Made by a program: the position numbers and the translations under genes | Origin: Undibacterium paludis | GTDB taxonomy: Bacteria > Pseudomonadota > Gammaproteobacteria > Burkholderiales > Burkholderiaceae_D | DNA length: 64,000 nt | Reading direction: 5' to 3' | Assembly (NCBI RefSeq): GCF_022568815.1 | Contig: NZ_JAKZHX010000001.1 | Location: forward strand, 930,001 to 994,000 | In this document: positions 34,423-43,960 of the stretch, one piece after another | Layout: each line of letters begins with the position of its first letter | Position numbering within the stretch: position 1 is the first letter of the stretch | Notes under the pieces: generated by a model | The model's input: the letters and a program-made list of their open reading frames with translations, nothing else | What the model was told of the DNA's origin: nothing | Database searches by the model: none

Positions 34423-37200
34423 ATGAAATCTTCACGTTTGCGCCTCAGCCATATCAGCCTGTCACTGGCGATGGCTTTCACTACCCTGGTCCACCTGCCG
34501 GCAGCCCTGGCGGCAGATACGGCTACGGCACAGGCCAGAGCCGCTTTACCCGCTGGCGTACAATTCGTCCGCCAGGTCGAGGGCATCGATGAATATCAAC
34601 TGGCCAATGGCTTGCGCATCTTGCTGGTACCGGATGCCAGCAAACCGACCACGACAGTCAATATCACTTACAAGGTCGGTTCACGCCATGAAAACTATGG
34701 TGAAACCGGTATGGCGCATCTGCTCGAGCACCTGATGTTCAAGGGCAGCAAGTCGCATCCACGCCTGTGGGAAGAAATGTCACAACGCGGCGTGCAGTTC
34801 AATGGCACGACCTGGCTGGACCGCACCAATTACTATGAAACCTTTGCCGCCAAGCCCGAGACCCTGGCGTGGGCACTCAGTATGGAAGCCGACCGCATGG
34901 TCAATTCGCGTATTTCTGGTGAGGACCTGAAAACCGAATTCTCGGTGGTGCGCAATGAAATGGAAAAGAATGAGAATTCTGGCGTAGGCATGCTGATGCA
35001 ACGTATCATTGCCAGCGCCCACCAATGGCACAACTATGGCAAGGACACCATCGGTGCGCGTACCGATGTGGAAAACGTCAATATCCCTCACTTGCAGGCG
35101 TTCTGGCGCAGATACTATCAACCTGACAACGCCACCCTGATCGTCGCTGGCGCGTTTGATGCAAAGCAGGCCTTGCAATGGATCGCCACCCAGTTTGGCA
35201 AGATACCCAAACCAAAACGTGCGCTGGAAACCACCTATACCCTGGACCCAGCGCAGGATGGCGAACGTGATGTCACGGTACGCCGCGTCGGCGAATCGCA
35301 AGCCATAGCTGCGCTCTACCACACGGTACCGGCCGCCCACCCTGACTATGCCGCGACCGAAGCACTGGCCCTGATCCTTGGTGATACGCCGAATGGCCGC
35401 CTGTACAAGGCGCTGGTCGAAACCAAGAAAACATCCGATGTCTTCCCCTGGGCAGCCAATCTGGAAGAGCCGGGCTTTTTGCTGCTGGGCGCCAATTTGC
35501 GTGCTGAGCAAAACCTGCCCGAAGCCAAGAAGATCCTGCTCGATGTCATAGAAAGCTTTGACAAGTCCCCGGTGACAGAGGCCGAATTAACACGAGCCAA
35601 GGCCAAGCTCGACTCTGACCTCGCACAGATTTTCAATGACCCTGAGAAATTTGGTGTAGCCCTGTCCGAAAGCATCGCATCGGGTGACTGGCGCCTGTTC
35701 TTCCTGTTCCGGGACCGCGCCAGGGCGCTCAAGGTTGACGATGTACAAAGGGTAGCCACCACCTGGCTGAAAGCCAGCAACCGTACTTCCGGCAGCTTTA
35801 TCCCGACTGAAAAACCTGATCGCGTACCCGCACCGGCCAAAGTCGCCGTGGATGAACAGATCAAACAGTTCAAACCCGGCACTGCCGTGGCCCAGGCAGA
35901 AAACTTTATAGCTTCTGCCGACAACATCGACAAGCGTACACAGACTGGCACACTGGGCAATGGCATGAAATACGCTTTCCTGCCCAAGACCACCAGAGGT
36001 AATACCGTAGTCATGTCCTTGCGCCTGAACTTTGGCGATGAAAATAATCTCAAGGGCAAGTCTGGAGCTGCGGCACTGGTACCTGGCATGCTGAGCCGGG
36101 GAACAGAAAAACTCAGTCACCAGCAATTCACCGAAGAGCTTGATAAACTCAAGACCAAGCTGCAGATCAATGGCGACGCCAGTTCTGCCACGATTGACGT
36201 GGAAACAGTACGTGACAACCTGCCGCGTGTCATCGAATTGCTCAGCGATGCCCTGCGTCGGCCCGCTTTCAGCGAAGCTGAATTTACACAACTGGTCAAT
36301 GTACAACTGACGCAACTCGAAGAATCACGTAAGGACCCGCAGGCAGTTGCTATCGACGCAGCCAGAAAAGCCGGTAACGTCTACGCCAGCGATGATCCGC
36401 GCTACAACCGCAGCATCGATGAAAAAATTGCTCAGCTAAAAGCGGCCAGGCTCAGTGATGTACGCGCATTCTGGAAAGAGTTCTATGGTGCAAGCCAGAC
36501 CAATCAGGTGCAGCTTGCCGTCGTTGGTGAATTTGATGCAGCCAGGGTAAAAACTGATATGCAATCTGCCTTCGGTGACTGGAGCGCAACCCAAAAATTC
36601 ACCCGCCTCCCTCGACCATTTCATGAGACTAAAGCCGATGAAAAACAGATTATTACCCCTGACAAGGCCAACGCTTTCTTCATGGCTAACCAACAAATTC
36701 CTGTCGGTAACAAACACCCGGATTATCCGGCGTTGGTACTCGCCAATTATCTGTTCGGTGGCAGCGCCAATTCGCGCATACTGAACCGCATTCGTCAGAA
36801 AGATGGGGTCAGTTATGGTGGTGGTTCCAGTCTGGTTGCTTCAAATTTTGAAGATGTGAGCAGCTTTTCCATGGGGGCAATTTATGCACCGCAAAATCGC
36901 GTCAAGCTGGAAACCGGCATGCGTGAGGAATTGACGCGTGTCATCAAGGAAGGTTTTACGACAGCAGAGCTTGAAGACGGCAAGAAGAGCCTGATCCAGC
37001 AATATCAGTTGGAACGCAGCCAGGACGGCATGCTGGCATCCAATCTGGCGATCAATCTTTACCTTGGCCGCAACATGCAATTCCAGGCAGAACTTGAGAA
37101 AAAAATCCAGGCACTGACGCTGACACAAGTGAAGGACGTCATGGCCAAGTATCTCGGCTATGAAAAAACCTTGCGGGTATTTGCCGGCGATTTCAAATAA
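34423..37200 (+). CDS. Exported M16 zinc peptidase (two-domain), copy 1
   Basis: The start at 34423 follows AAAGG and gives a proper signal peptide (about residues 1-31, HLPAALAAD); the longer frame from 34348 does not. The 925-aa product has two M16 halves. The N-terminal half carries the inverted zinc motif H99-LLE-H103 in GMAHLLEHLMF and the downstream Glu in the RNEMEKNE helix. The C-terminal half lacks the zinc motif and is the inactive clamshell partner, with the substrate-binding GGGSSL-type segment (VSYGGGSSLVASNF). The enzyme should degrade peptides in the periplasm. A close paralogue is encoded at 48651. Confidence 0.93.
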   Translation: MKSSRLRLSHISLSLAMAFTTLVHLPAALAADTATAQARAALPAGVQFVRQVEGIDEYQLANGLRILLVPDASKPTTTVNITYKVGSRHENYGETGMAHLLEHLMFKGSKSHPRLWEEMSQRGVQFNGTTWLDRTNYYETFAAKPETLAWALSMEADRMVNSRISGEDLKTEFSVVRNEMEKNENSGVGMLMQRIIASAHQWHNYGKDTIGARTDVENVNIPHLQAFWRRYYQPDNATLIVAGAFDAKQALQWIATQFGKIPKPKRALETTYTLDPAQDGERDVTVRRVGESQAIAALYHTVPAAHPDYAATEALALILGDTPNGRLYKALVETKKTSDVFPWAANLEEPGFLLLGANLRAEQNLPEAKKILLDVIESFDKSPVTEAELTRAKAKLDSDLAQIFNDPEKFGVALSESIASGDWRLFFLFRDRARALKVDDVQRVATTWLKASNRTSGSFIPTEKPDRVPAPAKVAVDEQIKQFKPGTAVAQAENFIASADNIDKRTQTGTLGNGMKYAFLPKTTRGNTVVMSLRLNFGDENNLKGKSGAAALVPGMLSRGTEKLSHQQFTEELDKLKTKLQINGDASSATIDVETVRDNLPRVIELLSDALRRPAFSEAEFTQLVNVQLTQLEESRKDPQAVAIDAARKAGNVYASDDPRYNRSIDEKIAQLKAARLSDVRAFWKEFYGASQTNQVQLAVVGEFDAARVKTDMQSAFGDWSATQKFTRLPRPFHETKADEKQIITPDKANAFFMANQQIPVGNKHPDYPALVLANYLFGGSANSRILNRIRQKDGVSYGGGSSLVASNFEDVSSFSMGAIYAPQNRVKLETGMREELTRVIKEGFTTAELEDGKKSLIQQYQLERSQDGMLASNLAINLYLGRNMQFQAELEKKIQALTLTQVKDVMAKYLGYEKTLRVFAGDFK

Positions 37201-37233
37201 TTCTTCATTGATCTTTCAATTCATATTTCAATT

Positions 37234-37260
37234 TTGCCCGGGAAACCGGGCAATTTTTTT
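37234..37260 (+). terminator. Terminator after M16 peptidase copy 1
   Basis: The stem ttgcccgg/ccgggcaa with a GAAA tetraloop is followed by seven T residues. Confidence 0.9.
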
Positions 37261-37271
37261 ACGGACCTGCC

Positions 37272-37805
37272 ATGCTCAGTACACCTGAAGATGCCTATGA
37301 TTTATTAAGCGAACTCGGCGCGCCGCAACGATTACTCACGCATGTCAAACTGGAAGACGAAGCCGCTGAGATATTGATAAACAAGTACGAATAAATGCAC
37401 TTGCCATTCGATGCCAACCTGATACGCTTGGGTGTCGCCATGCATGACGCAGGAAAAATCCTGCACCCACAAGAACTGGAAGGGCCTGGTTCCCTACACG
37501 AGCCTGCCGACGAAAAAATGCTGCTGGCGCGTGGCGTCGACAGCGCCATCGCCAGATGTCGCGTAACCCACGCGCAGTGGCGGCAAAGCGGCTTGAGCCT
37601 CGAAGAATTGTCGATTGCCCTGGCTGACAAGTTATGGAAAGGCAAGCGTGAAGAACAGCTGGAAATGCTGGTCATCCATGCCATTGCGCAGAAATTGCAA
37701 GTCGATCAATGGGATTTGTTTACCGGACTGGACGACCTGTTTGAGCGCATCGCTGCAGGTGGCAGTGACAGGTTACAGCGCAGCAGGTATCCGGGCAGCT
37801 CTTAA
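37272..37805 (+). pseudogene. HD-domain phosphohydrolase-like gene interrupted by an in-frame TAA
   Basis: An ATG at 37272 opens a frame of 40 codons (LLSELGAPQRLLTHVKLEDEA-) that ends in TAA at 37392-37394. The same frame resumes at once with ATG at 37395 and runs 136 codons to 37805 (FDANLIRLGVAMHDAGKILHP-, ALADKLWKGKREEQLEM-). Read through, the two parts form one continuous HD-superfamily protein of about 177 aa. The first metal-ligand His (LLTHV) is before the stop, and the HD dyad (MHDAGK) and later Asp (ALADK) are after it, so neither part has a complete site. The change looks like a single-base nonsense mutation. TAAATG adjacency would allow re-initiation, so a two-piece product is possible. 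Confidence 0.7.
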
Positions 37806-37891
37806 AACCAGGGCGGGATATTTGAGCAAAGCTCAGTTCAGCCTCACCAAGTTGGGCTACACTGAGCTTTTGCAAACGCAAATCCTGCGCC

Positions 37892-38665
37892 ATGAGTGTC
37901 CGGTTTTTTCGCTATATTTTTATCATGCTGTTATGCCTGCCAGGCGTATCGCTGCTGGCCGCCGACAAGCCAGTCATGAACCTGGCTTCACTGGAATGGT
38001 CGCCCTATGTCGGCTCGCACCTGCCAGATGAAGGCTTGACATCCGTCATCGTCAAGTCAGCGGCCATACAGGCAGGGATCGATACCCATATCAGCTATAC
38101 CCCCTGGAGCCGTGCCGTCCAGCTCGGACTCAACGACCCTGGCTATGCTGGCTACTTCCCGGCCTTCTATTTGAAAGAGCGCGAGAAGACCTGTTATTTT
38201 TCTGCGCCGCTGGGCAACAGCATCGTCGGCTTTGCCTATTTAAAAGACAGGCATTTTGACTGGAAAAACTATACGGACCTGAAAGGCCTGACGATCGGTG
38301 TCGTACAAGACTATGCCAATGGCGAAGAATTTGATGCCGAAGTCAGGAAAGAACAGCTAAGACTTGATGTCGCACCGTCAGACATCAGCAATTTGCGCAA
38401 ACTGATGGCCGGGCGGGTCGACCTGGCAATAGTCGGCAAGGATGTATTGCGTCAGTTACTGATCACCGAACCCAGTCTGAAACCAGGCCGTGACAGCATC
38501 GTTTTTCATCCCAGGGAAGTCACTAATTTTTCCATGCACATCTGCTTCCAGCGTAACAGGCAAGGATTAAAGTACAAACAAATGCTTGACCCCTACCTGG
38601 AAAAACTCAATCTCAGGAAAATTGAAAACCTGTATTTTCAGCAGATGCAGAATAGTCAACCCTAA
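37892..38665 (+). CDS. Orphan periplasmic substrate-binding protein (SBP_bac_3 type)
   Basis: The product is 257 aa with a signal peptide at about residues 1-23 (LCLPGVSLLAAD). It has the two-lobed amino-acid-binding-protein fold pattern: MNLASLEWSPYVG at the first strand, YTPWSRAVQLGLNDPGYAGYFPAFYLKEREKTCYFSAPLG, and a hinge DLKGLTIGVVQDYANGEEFD. No ABC permease or ATPase lies within reach, as for two similar genes at 53809 and 58676. Such orphans may serve distant transporters or act as extracytoplasmic sensors. Ligand residues resemble this family only in general form, so the ligand is unknown. Confidence 0.85.
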   Translation: MSVRFFRYIFIMLLCLPGVSLLAADKPVMNLASLEWSPYVGSHLPDEGLTSVIVKSAAIQAGIDTHISYTPWSRAVQLGLNDPGYAGYFPAFYLKEREKTCYFSAPLGNSIVGFAYLKDRHFDWKNYTDLKGLTIGVVQDYANGEEFDAEVRKEQLRLDVAPSDISNLRKLMAGRVDLAIVGKDVLRQLLITEPSLKPGRDSIVFHPREVTNFSMHICFQRNRQGLKYKQMLDPYLEKLNLRKIENLYFQQMQNSQP

Positions 38666-38697
38666 CACAGGTCTATCCGATACAAACTGCGTCCAGT

Positions 38698-39750
38698 CTA
38701 AGCACCAAACAAATCAAGCTGATGATCGACTTTTTCATCCGCCAGCCTGGTACCCAGACCGAGCAGGCGTACTGGCAGTTGCTTTCTTGCGTAACCGGTT
38801 GCCAGTAATTGCGCATAGATGTCCTGGTCAAGTACTTTGCTGCCGCATTCAACGGTCGTGATGCGAAAATCAGAGAACCTGATTTTGACATAAAGCTTTT
38901 GTATGCAGTCCTCTGCATCGACCCTTTGCATGCGCTGCTGCAAAGAGGCATACAAGGCGGGTAATTCAGCCTGACAAGCCGTCAGGTCAGGCAGGTCATT
39001 GGTATAGGTTTCTTCAACACTGACGGATTTGCGTTCTGAGTAGGCGCTTACCTCTCGCCTGTCTGTACCACGGCAAAGCAAGTACAGGTTGTTGCCGAAC
39101 TTGCCGAAATGCTGCATCAGGTCAGGCAAGGACCATTTCAACAAATCACGACATTCCTGTATGCCCATGGAATGCAATTTGGCCGCGGTCACTTTGCCAA
39201 CACCATGCAGGCGCGCTACGGGCAAGGCAGCAACAAAGTCTTCTACCTCATGAGGCAGGATCACGAACATGCCATCAGGTTTGTTCCAGTCACTGGCTAT
39301 CTTGGCCAGAAACTTGTTGGGGGCGACACCTGCCGAAGCCGTAATACCCACCGTCGCTGCGATCCTTGCGCGAATTTCTTGCGCAATCAGGGTGGCGCTG
39401 CCTTTATGCTGGCTGGCATGACTGACATCAAGATAAGCCTCGTCGAGCGATAAAGGCTCTACCGCCTCGGTATAGTCGCGATAGATGGCCAGGATCTGGC
39501 GCGAAGCCACCCGGTATTTTTCCATGTTGGGCGGCATGATGACGAGGTCGGGGCAGCGCCTTACTGCCTGCGACATCGGCATGGCGGAGCGCACGCCATA
39601 GCGACGCGCCTCATAATTACAGGTTGCCACTACACCGCGCTGGTCAGGCTTGCCACCCACCGCCAGCGGTTTGCCGCGCAGCGCAGGATTATCGCGCATT
39701 TCTATCGCGGCATAAAAACAGTCGCAGTCGCAATGGATAATCTTTTTCAC
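38698..39750 (-). CDS. dinB: DNA polymerase IV (Y-family translesion polymerase)
   Basis: The start is taken at the GTG at 39750, giving the usual N-terminus KKIIHCDCDCFYAAIEMRD; the frame could be extended to another GTG at 39804, which is not family-like. The 350-aa product has the catalytic acidic residues in CDCDCFYA and SLDEAYLD, the palm YRVASRQ segment, helix-hairpin-helix LHGVGKVTAAKL, and a little-finger domain. It ends in QLDLFGA, which fits the beta-clamp-binding motif (QL-DLF) of DinB. A well-matched LexA box lies 60 nt upstream, so the gene belongs to the SOS regulon. Confidence 0.95.
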   Translation of the reverse strand: MKKIIHCDCDCFYAAIEMRDNPALRGKPLAVGGKPDQRGVVATCNYEARRYGVRSAMPMSQAVRRCPDLVIMPPNMEKYRVASRQILAIYRDYTEAVEPLSLDEAYLDVSHASQHKGSATLIAQEIRARIAATVGITASAGVAPNKFLAKIASDWNKPDGMFVILPHEVEDFVAALPVARLHGVGKVTAAKLHSMGIQECRDLLKWSLPDLMQHFGKFGNNLYLLCRGTDRREVSAYSERKSVSVEETYTNDLPDLTACQAELPALYASLQQRMQRVDAEDCIQKLYVKIRFSDFRITTVECGSKVLDQDIYAQLLATGYARKQLPVRLLGLGTRLADEKVDHQLDLFGA

Positions 39751-39809
39751 AGCCAGGGTCCGAATAAGTATTTGCGCTATTGTTATTGTATATCCATTCA
39801 GCACAACAA

Positions 39810-39825
39810 CTGAACATGCATACAG
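39810..39825. promoter_or_regulatory. LexA (SOS) box of dinB
   Basis: CTGAACATGCATACAG fits CTG-N10-CAG; flanking bases extend the match to AACTG...CAGTA, close to the TACTGT-N8-ACAGTA consensus. It lies 60 nt upstream of the dinB GTG. Confidence 0.75.
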
Positions 39826-39922
39826 TAAAAATATAGCACATGTTAACTAGGGATAACAGCACCTACCTGTTTAAGCTAAGATAAGCTTATTGCCGATTTC
39901 TTTCTTTTTTCTGGTGTTGAAT

Positions 39923-40390
39923 ATGAAAAAAATACTCTCCTTGCTGCTTGCGCTTGCCCTGGCCTTCAGCGTCACCCTCGTCAACGCTGTCCCACCACAA
40001 CCTTATGATGAAAACGCCGATGCCAAGGCAGCAATAGACAAGGCCCTGGCTGAAGCAAAAAAACTTGATAAAAAAGTACTGGTTATCTTTGGCGCGAACT
40101 GGTGCAAGGACTGCCTGGAACTGGACAAGTCCATGCATGGCAAAAACGAAGCCCTGCTTGCCAGCAAATTCATCACCGTCAAAGTGAATGTGGGCCAGTT
40201 CGACAAGAACAAGGAACTCGCCGATTTTTATGGTAACCCTATCAAGAAGGGTATCCCGGCTGCGGTTTTGCTGAGACCAGACAACAGTGTGCTGTTTGCT
40301 TCCAAGGGCGGTGAACTGTCGAATGCCCGCAAAATGAGTGAGCAAGGCGTATACGATTTCTTTGACGAGATCACCGCCCTCTACAAATAA
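39923..40390 (+). CDS. Exported thioredoxin-fold protein
   Basis: Starting at 39923 (MKKILSLLL) gives a clean signal peptide of about 22 residues ending in VNA; the longer frame adds an implausible leader. The 155-aa product has a thioredoxin fold with the redox motif WCKDC (Cys61, Cys64), preceded by KKVLVIFGAN and followed by the cis-Pro region KGIPAAVLL. It would act as a periplasmic thiol-disulfide oxidoreductase of the DsbD-gamma/thioredoxin_7 kind. The next gene, a kinase, follows after 29 nt, but a functional link is not evident. Confidence 0.9.
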   Translation: MKKILSLLLALALAFSVTLVNAVPPQPYDENADAKAAIDKALAEAKKLDKKVLVIFGANWCKDCLELDKSMHGKNEALLASKFITVKVNVGQFDKNKELADFYGNPIKKGIPAAVLLRPDNSVLFASKGGELSNARKMSEQGVYDFFDEITALYK

Positions 40391-40419
40391 GACAAGCGAA
40401 ATAAACAGGATTTCCAGGC

Positions 40420-42756
40420 ATGTCCGAGCTTCCCGTCATGCAAGACAGCCATCCAGTCAACCAGGATGAGCTGACCTTATTGCGGCGTAGCCATACCCTG
40501 CTATCCAATTTTTCACGTTGCCTCAACGGTATGTTCTATCAATACCGGCGTTATCCTGACGGACGTTTTTGCCTGCCGTATGCCAGCGATGCCGTTGAAG
40601 AATTTTTTGGCGTCAAGGCAGACAGTTTGCGTGAGGACGCCAGCATCCTGTTTTCCAGGATACATCCGGACGACTTGCCAAAGATGATCGCCGGCGTGCG
40701 CCTGTCTTTCGCTGACCTCACCCCCTGGCACCAGGAATACCGCATCATCTCGCCCGATAAAGCTGACCGCTGGGTGGTTGGTGATGCCACACCGGAACGG
40801 CTGCCCGATGGCAGTGTGCTCTGGCATGGTTTTCTCAGTGACAATACAGAACGCAAACTGACCGAACAAAGATTGCTGGCGGCCGAACGCCAGCGCCGCC
40901 TGGTCCTGAAAGCCTCGAACCAGGGTTTGTACGACATCAATCTGCAAACCGGGGTAGGTAATTTCAGTCCTGAATATACGCGCATGATAGGTTATCTGCA
41001 GACTGATTTCGCCAGCCCGCAACAATTCTGGGATTATTTCTGGGGTAGTGCAGTTCATCCCGACGATGTTCAGAATCTCAAGCAGGCTTACAAGGCGCAC
41101 GCCAAAAGCCTGGGCAACAGCGATTACCATGCGGAATTCCGGCAAAAGAACAGGGCTGGTGAATGGCGCTGGATCATGTCCATCGGCAGCATCGTCGAAT
41201 GGGATGGCAGGGGCAAACCCCTGCGCATGGTCGGCACCCACATCGACATCACCGAACGCAAGCAGACCGAGGAGATGCTCAGACAGAACCAGGAACTGCT
41301 GGAAACCAACAAAAACCGTTACAAAGAGCTGGCGCGTGAACTGGAAATCCTGATCACCAATGCACCGGTCGGCATTATGTTCGTCAGTAACGGCGTGATC
41401 GTCAGGGCCAATAAGGCACTGGCCGAACTATGCCGCTTCCCCGACCCGAAATCCATGATAGGTGTGGAAACCACATTCCTGTATCAGGGACAAGAGGATT
41501 ACCAGGCCTTTGGTGAACGAGTAACGCCTGGTCTGCTGGCAGATGAACCTGTAGAACTCGAATGGGAATTGCGCCGTTTCAATGGTGAGCGTTTCATTGG
41601 CCGGGTTGCCGGCCGCGCCTTGCCGACCGAAAGCTACGTGCGCGGCGCCGTCTGGATGATAGAAGATGTCACCGAACAAAGGATGACACTTGACGCCTTG
41701 CGCACCAGCGAGCAGCGACTGCAGCGACTGATGAATTCCAGCCTGATCGGCATCATACAGGGCAATGACACGGGCCAGATACTTGACGTCAATGATGTCT
41801 TCATCCAGTTCAGCGGGTACGACCGTGATTTTCTGCTGACGGAAGAAAAGAACGCCTGGGACACTCTGCTGTCACAGCAGGATTTGAAGATATGCCAGCA
41901 GGCTTACCGCGAACTGATCAACACAGGCACCACGGCACCGTTTGAAATCATGCTGCAGCAGGGTGAAAACATCGGCCTGCCCATTCTGGTTGGCCTCAGC
42001 CACCTTGAAAATTCCGAGCGTGAATGGGTGGCTTTTGCCATGGACATCAGCGACCGCTTGCGCATGAATCGTCTGAAGACCGAATTCATTTCCGTCGTCA
42101 GCCATGAACTGCGTACGCCACTGACTTCGATACGCGGTTCACTGAGCCTGCTCGAATCCGGTGTCAGCGGTACCCTGCCCAAACAGGCTGAACACCTGAT
42201 ACGCATCGCCCACAACAACAGCAAACGCCTGATTACCCTGGTCAATGACATCCTCGACATGGACAAGCTGGCCAGTGGCAAGATGATCTTCAAATCAGAA
42301 CCCCTGGACCTGGTGGCCCTGGTGCAGACCGCCATAGAATCGAACATGTCTTACGCTGCCTCGCTGAAGGTCAGCCTGGTGCTGGACAATCATCCGCAGC
42401 AGGCCTGGATACTGGCGGACCATGACAGGCTGATGCAAGTCATGGCCAACCTGATTTCGAACGCAGCAAAATTTTCGCGCGAAGGTCAGGTCGTGCTATT
42501 GCGCGTGATGGGCAAGGGACCACGCTACCGGGTTGAGGTGCGCGACAAGGGAGCCGGTATCGCACCGGAATTCCAGGAACACCTGTTTGAACCTTTCACC
42601 CAGGCCGACGGTACTGACACCCGCCAGAAGGGCGGCACTGGCCTGGGTCTGTCCATCACCAAGGCCATGCTGGAAAAAATGCATGGACAAATCGGCTTTG
42701 CCAGCGCACTCGGTGAAGGCACGACGTTCTGGTTTGAGTTTGACGTTTACCGTTGA
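40420..42756 (+). CDS. Soluble multi-PAS sensor histidine kinase
   Basis: The product is 778 aa with no membrane segments. Four PAS/PAC units can be traced: about residues 25-150, 155-290, 310-425 and 428-545. The first two end in the PAC-type DNTERK and DITERK signatures. A coiled coil separates PAS2 and PAS3. The HisKA domain has phosphoacceptor His562 in VSHELRTPLTS, and HATPase_c carries LISNAAKFS, DKGAGIAPE and KGGTGLGLSITKAM. There is no receiver or HPt domain and no adjacent response regulator. Multiple PAS domains suggest redox, light or small-ligand sensing; no Cys or haem-binding pattern tells which. Confidence 0.93.
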   Translation: MSELPVMQDSHPVNQDELTLLRRSHTLLSNFSRCLNGMFYQYRRYPDGRFCLPYASDAVEEFFGVKADSLREDASILFSRIHPDDLPKMIAGVRLSFADLTPWHQEYRIISPDKADRWVVGDATPERLPDGSVLWHGFLSDNTERKLTEQRLLAAERQRRLVLKASNQGLYDINLQTGVGNFSPEYTRMIGYLQTDFASPQQFWDYFWGSAVHPDDVQNLKQAYKAHAKSLGNSDYHAEFRQKNRAGEWRWIMSIGSIVEWDGRGKPLRMVGTHIDITERKQTEEMLRQNQELLETNKNRYKELARELEILITNAPVGIMFVSNGVIVRANKALAELCRFPDPKSMIGVETTFLYQGQEDYQAFGERVTPGLLADEPVELEWELRRFNGERFIGRVAGRALPTESYVRGAVWMIEDVTEQRMTLDALRTSEQRLQRLMNSSLIGIIQGNDTGQILDVNDVFIQFSGYDRDFLLTEEKNAWDTLLSQQDLKICQQAYRELINTGTTAPFEIMLQQGENIGLPILVGLSHLENSEREWVAFAMDISDRLRMNRLKTEFISVVSHELRTPLTSIRGSLSLLESGVSGTLPKQAEHLIRIAHNNSKRLITLVNDILDMDKLASGKMIFKSEPLDLVALVQTAIESNMSYAASLKVSLVLDNHPQQAWILADHDRLMQVMANLISNAAKFSREGQVVLLRVMGKGPRYRVEVRDKGAGIAPEFQEHLFEPFTQADGTDTRQKGGTGLGLSITKAMLEKMHGQIGFASALGEGTTFWFEFDVYR

Positions 42757-42777
42757 GCCGGCAAGCCGGGACATGGC

Positions 42778-43815
42778 TCAGTTTGCCTGTTGCCTGAATT
42801 CAGAAGGTGTCAGGTTCACCGCCCGTTTGAAGGCACGGCGGAAACTGCGGCTGTCCGAGTAGTGCAGTTGTTCGGCAATGTCATCAAGACTCAGGCTGGT
42901 GTTGCGCAGATAATGACGGGCTTTTTCCATGCGCAGGCTTTCGGCCAACTGAAAATACGAACAGCCTTCGCGTACCAGCAGGCGATGCAAAGAGCGCGGG
43001 CTGATGCCCAGTACACTGGCGAGTTCAGGCACGCTCTGGTTTTCACATTGCAGACTGACCAGCTTGCGCAGCAGGCTTTGCTTGCCGCTCAAGCCTATGG
43101 CAGCCAGTTCGGCGTCGCAAATTTCTTTGCTGGTTTGCGCCAGTGCCGGATCGGGCGCTGGCAAGATGGTGTCAAACACGCTGTTACTGACGATGATGCG
43201 ACTGACATCAGCCCCATAGCTGACCGGGCACCCAAAGAAATCTTCGCCCACCGAGCGGCTCGCCTGGCGATTACCGCGCAACTCTACTTTTTCCAGTTGC
43301 AGGGCTGAGCCGCACAGGGCGCGACTGACATTGATGGCAGTGGCCAGATGATCAGCATCCAGAAAATCCTGTAATTCCACATCATCAAACAGGGGACGTG
43401 CGCTCAGCACGGAAGTCTTTTCACCCGGCTCCAGCACCAGTTCCACCATGGCGCCGGCAATCAGCTGATATTCCAGCCCGAACTGCATGGCCTGGGACAG
43501 CGATTCCTGCGCCCGCATGCCGCTGGCCATGGCACCAAGTTGTGGCAACGACTTACGTGCGCCTGACAGGATACCCAGGTCTGCCCCACCCTGACGGCGG
43601 GCCTGCAAGAAAGCTTCCCTGGCCTGGATATAACTCAAACGCAGGTTCTGCGCCGGAAAACCATCCGCATTCAGCGCCAGCGCCGGGAACAGGCTATGCA
43701 AATGCCAGTCGCGCTCACGACCTATCGCCAGCAAACCCGAAAACGGGTGCGCCGGGAACACGGCGTCCTGCACCGACAATACTGGTGCAACCTGTTTTTG
43801 CAAAGTCTTGTTCAT
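42778..43815 (-). CDS. AraC-family transcriptional regulator (OruR/ArgR-like, long N-terminal domain)
   Basis: The product is 345 aa. The C-terminal about 100 residues contain the two AraC helix-turn-helix motifs (VPELASVLGISPRSLHRLL and LDDIAEQLHYSDSRSFRRAFKRAVNLTPSEFR). The N-terminal domain is of the arabinose-binding/AraC_binding_2 type found in many Pseudomonas and Burkholderiales regulators. It is transcribed divergently from the GMC oxidoreductase with 145 nt between the starts, which makes that gene its most likely target. The effector is unknown, perhaps an alcohol or hydrocarbon-derived metabolite given the neighbour; this is inferred from context. Confidence 0.92.
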   Translation of the reverse strand: MNKTLQKQVAPVLSVQDAVFPAHPFSGLLAIGRERDWHLHSLFPALALNADGFPAQNLRLSYIQAREAFLQARRQGGADLGILSGARKSLPQLGAMASGMRAQESLSQAMQFGLEYQLIAGAMVELVLEPGEKTSVLSARPLFDDVELQDFLDADHLATAINVSRALCGSALQLEKVELRGNRQASRSVGEDFFGCPVSYGADVSRIIVSNSVFDTILPAPDPALAQTSKEICDAELAAIGLSGKQSLLRKLVSLQCENQSVPELASVLGISPRSLHRLLVREGCSYFQLAESLRMEKARHYLRNTSLSLDDIAEQLHYSDSRSFRRAFKRAVNLTPSEFRQQAN

Positions 43816-43960
43816 CGCTCATCGCCTCAAAGTCTCAGCCTGCAAGATGGCAGTAAATGTCCTTACTTTCGGTTTAACTGAGGATTATTATCTGCATAAC
43901 CGTACACTGTAGCCAGTGTTTCGGCAATATCATAAAAATCAGACATAACATTGAGACAAC

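Noticed and set aside
37395-37805. Treating the 136-codon frame as an independent complete gene
   Set aside because: It lacks a ribosome-binding site, lacks the first metal-ligand His of the HD fold, and continues the same frame as the preceding 40 codons after a single TAA.
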